Source: Rhyacophila brunnea (Eukaryota; Arthropoda; Insecta; Trichoptera; Rhyacophilidae). Taken from it: DNA of 64,000 bases. Where the stretch lies: assembly GCA_022495005.1 (NCBI GenBank), contig JAGYXB010001572.1, positions 62,001 to 126,000 of the forward strand. Reading direction: 5' to 3'. Each line of letters starts with the position of its first letter. Positions within the stretch are counted from its first letter, which is position 1. The notes beneath the pieces are model-generated. The model was given only the letters and a program-made list of their open reading frames with translations. It was not told where the DNA came from and searched no databases. The position numbers and the translations under genes were made by a program. This document shows positions 59,346 to 64,000 of this stretch, in pieces.

Positions 59346-60819
59346 GTGAGTCATCTCTCTAATAATTAACGAGCCACCGGTTCAATCAATCAATCTGCTT
59401 GGATCCTGGGCATAAACCTAACGGATCGATTGAACACCTCACATACTATCAATACCTCAAAACATAGGGCCAGATGCAAAGATGTCGCCATTAAATTAAC
59501 TTAACTAACGACCATATGCCTAGTTATACGTACTTTGTCAGACGGTTATAACTGCAGTTTTTTCACTTTTTTAAGTTTTCTGTCATAAGTTCCAAATTGA
59601 ACATTCTTTGATGTAGCAAAATACTAGAGCTGCAATTTTATTGGTCACAAAGTGACATTAAAAGATATCTGCATCTGACCAGGAGGGCGATTTCCGAATG
59701 AAGCACTGCAAAACACGTCACCGAACCGCTTCGACTGAACCATGTAAAATTTTTAGTTTTACAGGAGATATTGTGTGTATAGAGCTTTGAATGGAATAGA
59801 AAAACGAACCATAAGTGCGAGTGAGAAAGCATTCGGCACGCTTAAACCTCCTGTCCATGCGTCAGAGTAAGATAGAAAGTAAACATGTCATGACGGAACT
59901 GTTTGTCAATTTCATGGAAATTAAATAACATTTTTATCAATTTTGGTAATGACTTCATATTTAATCAGAACTTACCCATTAACGTTGCATTATTAAACCA
60001 TTCATTGTTGAAGTACGTAGCCAATTAATCTTTAAATAAGCTAGTTACGTCTCCAATATAACAATATTACAACACAGAATTTCCGTTGTATTTTGCAAAC
60101 AAACATGTGTGTTTCTGTATTACAAAATCACAATAAATACTTAAATGAGGATTTAAACACAAAGTAACACTTTCAACGGTAATAGTTATGTAAAAGACAA
60201 AAATAATAGATGTACATATAGCTTTCTGCAATATTACATTGACATTAGATCTGATGTTTACTGTCAGCGCCTCTAGCAGCAACGCATGTAGCTCAATCTC
60301 ACCCGTAGTCGACAGTGGCGGTTGACTTTTAGTATGCTACACTGAAGTAGGTGTGCGTAATGTTTGCGCAACTGGTCACTTGTGCTTCATAGTGCTTTAT
60401 TCAGAAATTGGGAGATGTGAAAAGAAGTTGATATGGTAAAAAGATAATATTATATCAGCATACAAGATAAATAAAACTTCCATATTTTTAAAAGAAATGA
60501 TTTAAGGTTTGTGTTGGAATGCTAATGTTTTTTACCGAAATATAATATTAACTGATTTCAAGATAACACCTCGAACACATAGTTGTTTGTAAATTTTGAT
60601 ATTATTAGTATTGTACAGATTGCTGAATTGGTAAAACACATTAGCCGGAATCCAATGGATGCATATTGTGCTTGTACAATTTCTCAGTACAATTTTTTTC
60701 AAATACATTTTTTCTGATAGGTATGAGGTTTCTGAGGTGTTCCATATTATGTATGTACAATAACGTATGCTGCATTCTTAAATCTTGTGATTAATTATTG
60801 TGATTTGTGAAATTTCCAG
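59346..60819 (+). other. 1.5-kb intron of the TLDc gene
   Basis: Intron between the last two coding exons. A segment around 59760-59850 is the inverted counterpart of 43797-43840, so a dispersed repeat lies here; otherwise I see no features. Confidence 0.85.
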
Positions 60820-60955
60820 TGGCAAATTTGGTCTTTGGTTGGACGGAGACCTCAACCAAGGCAGGACCCAGTCGTGCACCACGTACGGCAACGAGCCCCT
60901 CTCCACCCAGGAGGACTTCATCGTCAAGATCCTGGAGTGCTGGGCCTTCATATAA
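60820..60955 (+). CDS. mtd: mtd/OXR1-family gene, terminal coding exon (end of TLDc)
   Basis: Last coding exon, after acceptor gaaatttccag. Its first base T completes GAT (Asp), then it reads GKFGLWLDGDLNQGRTQSCT, TYGNEPLSTQEDFIVKILEC and WAFI, with TAA at 60953-60955. DGxFGLWLDxDLxxG and the C-terminal NEPLSxxEDFxxKxLECWAF are the signature end of TLDc proteins, which typically stop one residue after CWAF as here. Summing the four downstream exons and leaving out the 59-residue insert gives a TLDc domain of about 166 residues, the usual size. No frameshift or stop interrupts it, so the gene looks functional. Confidence 0.95.
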
Positions 60956-61264
60956 TCCCTCCTGCAGAGTCAGGTGAACCGGGGACACTACCAAAACTAT
61001 TCAAAAAAACACACACACACCGTATTCGCTTAGCCAACTGTTACGATAAATAGCAAAACGCTTCTGACAACGTGTGGACGCTTCGTAAGACGTGCCGTAT
61101 CGGCCTCGCGTCGATGCCGTAGCACTTATTGTCAATATTATGAAAGAGAGAAAGGAAAGAGAGTAATATTTTGATGTATAATATATACTAAATAACCTAG
61201 ATGTTTTTTAGGATGAGCAAATATGATATATATTAGAAATTGCAGTTATCATCGTCGACAGTGT

Positions 61265-61312
61265 AATGTTAATATATAATATATATATATATATTATATA
61301 TATATGTAATAG
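61265..61312. repeat. AT-dinucleotide microsatellite (self-complementary)
   Basis: Alternating TA/AT tract of about 45 bp in the probable 3' UTR; it could fold into an AU hairpin. Confidence 0.8.
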
Positions 61313-61869
61313 ACGCTGTTTTAATGGTGCATCATCATCGTGTTGTTTGTAGAATGGAGACATATTTTCGGGGAATAATATAATTGAAATATTCCGGTGT
61401 TTTTTAGATGCGGCGATAGGATTTCGGGGGGTTACGGTCAAACGGCCGCGTCGCCGTAGCCGCGCTTCGGGGCTAGGACGCTCGAGCGAAGGGGGGTCAC
61501 GGTTGTAACAGTAAACGTTACGGAGATTAGGGTTTTCTCGAAATAACGCAAAGTATTCGTAGAGTTTGAGGTTAGGTCGGTGCGCCCGCGTCATCTGTGG
61601 CATTATATATTGCACTCTGTTTGGGGTTTACGCAAAAATATGTCACCTGTTGCATGTATGTTTTTCAGTCGGCAAACTGTTTTACAACTTGGCCAGTGTC
61701 TTTCGATGAAAAGAATCTATGTAGCAAAAATTAAATGAACTTAGGATGTTGTTACATTGGTTAGCATGGAATTGTGAGCTTGTTACATAGGATGTTGTTG
61801 ATTGATTAAGTGAACTGTATTATCAAATGCTGTTGCTGTAATAATTTGGTAATGTAAAGTCATTTTGAT

Positions 61870-61875
61870 AATAAA
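61870..61875 (+). terminator. candidate poly(A) signal AATAAA (proximal)
   Basis: AATAAA in the context gataataaattgtaaaa, about 915 nt after the stop codon of the TLDc gene. Confidence 0.4.
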
Positions 61876-62344
61876 TTGTAAAATTTGAAGCCCTGATGGC
61901 ATCAAACGAGGTTGATAATTTTTGCGTAAAGATTTTTGAAATTATTAAGCTTAGGACAGACTAGGAATAGTACAATTATTTTTATTTATTCAGGATAGAA
62001 TTATTATATTAGTAATTGATTTTTAGTTTAATTTTAATCGTTACGTAAGCCATTGAAAATTTATATTCATAATCACGCGTTATCATAATGATATTTAAAT
62101 TTTAATTTTCTACTCGCGTGAAAGAGGATGAATTTTTCAATACGATCGAACGAACGCACGTATTCATATTAATATATTATAAAATATGATGGAAGACGGT
62201 AGCACAATGTGGAGGAATTCATCTAGACTTAGCGTAAATCAATATCTGAGCAAACTTTTTTGGTGTCAATTAGATTGTTGCATTATTAATAATAAGGAGT
62301 ACATTGTATACATGTATACAACATAATTGTATGATTCTATGTGT

Positions 62345-62720
62345 GTCATTAATATGGTGTCAGTTACGACAGTGTCGCACTATTTGTCAGTTAGAACCTT
62401 GTAGATTTGAATTGGGGACGTCAGTTATGACATTGTTGCACTTTATTGTCAGATTGAAGATTAAATTTATCGGATAGATTTCTGGAAGCCCGTAACAACA
62501 TTAATGCACCTTTTTGTCAGTTAGAACCTTGTAAATCTTAATTGATCAATCAAAACATTATTGTATTTTTTTGGTTTATTCGTAAGATGGAATCGAGGAA
62601 GTCGTTTACAACATTAATAATGCACTTTTTTGTCAGGTAGAACCTTGTAGGTTTGAATCGAAGATGTCGTTTACAACATTGTCGCACTTTTTGTCAGTTA
62701 GTACTTTGTATTGCGGAATT
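62345..62720 (+). repeat. degenerate ~70-80-bp repeat, about five units
   Basis: The words gtcgcactttttgtcag, ttagaaccttgtaggtttga and cgtttacaacattg recur in fixed order roughly every 70-80 bp, with substitutions and small indels (starts near 62373, 62440, 62503, 62620 and 62680). It lies in the probable 3' UTR of the TLDc gene. I do not recognise it as a transposon. Confidence 0.65.
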
Positions 62721-63127
62721 GAAACGGCGACACTGATTGCATTAACACGCTTTTCTCGTTTTATTGAATGTATAGTGATATATCGGACACCAGTATTTGT
62801 TAAAATAATAGTGTTGCCATACTATTGCCTGTACGTTTGCAATATGAACTAATCGTTAGTGCTATTTGTTACATGATTATCATCAAAAAATATATATATA
62901 TTAAAATTAGTTTCAAAATGTTTATTATGTGTAACTATCAAATAATAATATGTTAGTCGATATGATATTACGGTGACTGTCATTATATAAATACTCAACT
63001 ATTAGATAGCACGTCATTATGTGTCTATGTTTATTCATTGTCTATGTACTAAATGTGGAGATATAATATTATACCCGTTAATCGTAAAGCCATAGTCTCT
63101 CGATCATTCATAATATTGACACATTCA

Positions 63128-63133
63128 AATAAA
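63128..63133 (+). terminator. candidate poly(A) signal AATAAA (distal)
   Basis: AATAAA followed about 18-25 nt later by a GT-rich stretch (cccgtgtggt), about 2.2 kb after the stop codon. Use of this site would place the degenerate 62350-62720 repeat inside the mRNA. Confidence 0.35.
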
Positions 63134-63140
63134 CAACTTT

Positions 63141-64000
63141 TAAAACCCGTGTGGTATTAAATGCATCTGATATAATAGGTATTATGTATCAATTTTTTTT
63201 TTAACGCAAATGATCTAAGTGCCAAAAAATAGAAAAGTCTTAAGTGATATTTTTCGTTATAATTATTAAATCTATTGCTGTCCTTATCACATTAATATAA
63301 ATAATAGGACCTATTTAGCGTGAGTATATTTTCATATTATTTTCGGAGGCTTTTTTTTAATTTGATGTAAATCGAAGTAGCAAAAAAATTGATATAAATT
63401 GTTTGAATATAATGTACCTGTCGAGTGCAGATGTTCCCCGATCCTGTGTTTTAGTTGTTATAAAATAGTAGGAATATCATCAAAGTAATCTATATTTCTT
63501 GAGTTGTTCTTATTCCACGTCATCCGGATTACCTTCAATTGTAATTTAGTAAAAATAATGAGTTTTGTTTTGTGACGTAGGTACCTAATAAAATTTAAAC
63601 TCTTTTTTAGGACGATTGCCACAGTTTCTTAATATTTCAAAGTATGGAAAGAGTTACTAACTGTATCGGTATTCATTTCTATATAAATTCGTTTAGGACT
63701 TATATGCCTCGAGATTAACATGAAGTTCTAATCGATAATTCGAGAACTCGGTTACTGTAATGCGGGCGGGACGGTGTAGCATTAGACTGGGTCTAGAGCA
63801 GAGTGCAAAATACAAAATGGCAAGATGGCGCTAGCGTTCACGACTCTGGGATGGGTATTTCCGAATTAATCGAACGCGCGTCAAAAGGGACTAAATACAC
63901 AAAACGTCTGATTATAGAATAAGAAATTTATTAAAAAAAAACTGCAGTTAAAAATTCTGGTCAGATTCTATTGTATTCCGTGTGTTCTTCACTCGGCTGA
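63141..64000 (+). other. downstream sequence, nothing recognised
   Basis: After the distal poly(A) signal I see no ORF, exon or repeat end that I can support. A slightly GC-richer patch (63755-63900) could belong to a neighbouring gene but shows no coding signal. Confidence 0.4.

Larger units (their letters stand above)
60956..63140 (+). other. probable long 3' untranslated region of the TLDc gene
   Basis: No coding sequence is visible after the stop at 60955. Candidate poly(A) signals AATAAA occur at 61870-61875 and at 63128-63133, the latter followed by a GT-rich stretch. The interval is largely free of the dispersed repeats that fill the introns. It holds a (CA)n run near 61010, an AT microsatellite at 61270-61310, a GC-rich patch around 61420-61510 and a degenerate repeat at 62350-62720. 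The absence of transposons compared with the introns is what makes me favour an exonic 3' UTR. Its true end is not determinable here. Confidence 0.5.

Noticed and set aside
58919..59362. 147-codon open frame overlapping the 59005 exon
   Set aside because: It is in the wrong frame; the frame with TLDc motifs is the one starting GTATTCGGAGCC.

Overview
This is a 64-kb piece of an AT-rich, repeat-dense animal genome, most likely an insect. It shows spliced exons, TTAGG-like runs, tRNA-derived SINEs, many hAT-type miniature elements, a mariner and RTE-like retrotransposon pieces. The exact order cannot be fixed from the sequence; repeat vocabulary would suit Hemiptera or Lepidoptera, which is an impression and not proof. 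There are no prokaryotic features.

One host gene is supported. It lies on the + strand and encodes a TLDc-domain protein of the OXR1/NCOA7/mustard (mtd) family. Two small upstream exons lie at 357-413 and 3571-3678. After a 44-kb intron come the exons at 48025-48143, 57711-57870, 59005-59345 and 60820-60955 (stop codon). Exon phases join without a frameshift, and the last four exons build the whole TLDc domain, ending in ...ECWAFI-stop. The third of these (59005-59345) carries a 59-residue Pro/Ser/Thr-rich in-frame segment inside the TLDc fold. A phase-compatible ATG mini-exon at 35153-35185 could start a short TLDc-only isoform; this is a hypothesis. A long 3' untranslated region probably follows, with candidate poly(A) signals near 61870 and 63128 and a degenerate ~75-bp repeat between them.

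The introns are layers of transposable elements, many datable by target-site duplications (TSDs). They include a CAGTGGCG-type hAT MITE family (at least seven copies, several with perfect 8-bp TSDs), a second 8-bp-TSD family with CATGGCCCC ends, and hAT copies with TAGRG-type and CAGxGGTxGGCAACC ends. There are also TTAA-flanked elements, TTA/TAA-flanked elements (PIF/Harbinger-like), a pair of MITEs with 4-bp TSDs, a decayed mariner (TA TSD, DD34D), 5'-truncated RTE-like retrotransposons and two SINE families. Structural highlights are a perfect 13 x 38-bp minisatellite abutting two head-to-tail MITEs, a triple-nested insertion at 9054-9995, and inverted repeat copies flanking the 5' exons.

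The gene and the repeats do not form a functional system together; the window is a large transposon-inflated gene. The observations most worth checking are the TLDc insert, the possible short isoform, the 3'-UTR repeat, the 4-bp-TSD MITE family and a duplicated X-box-like motif.
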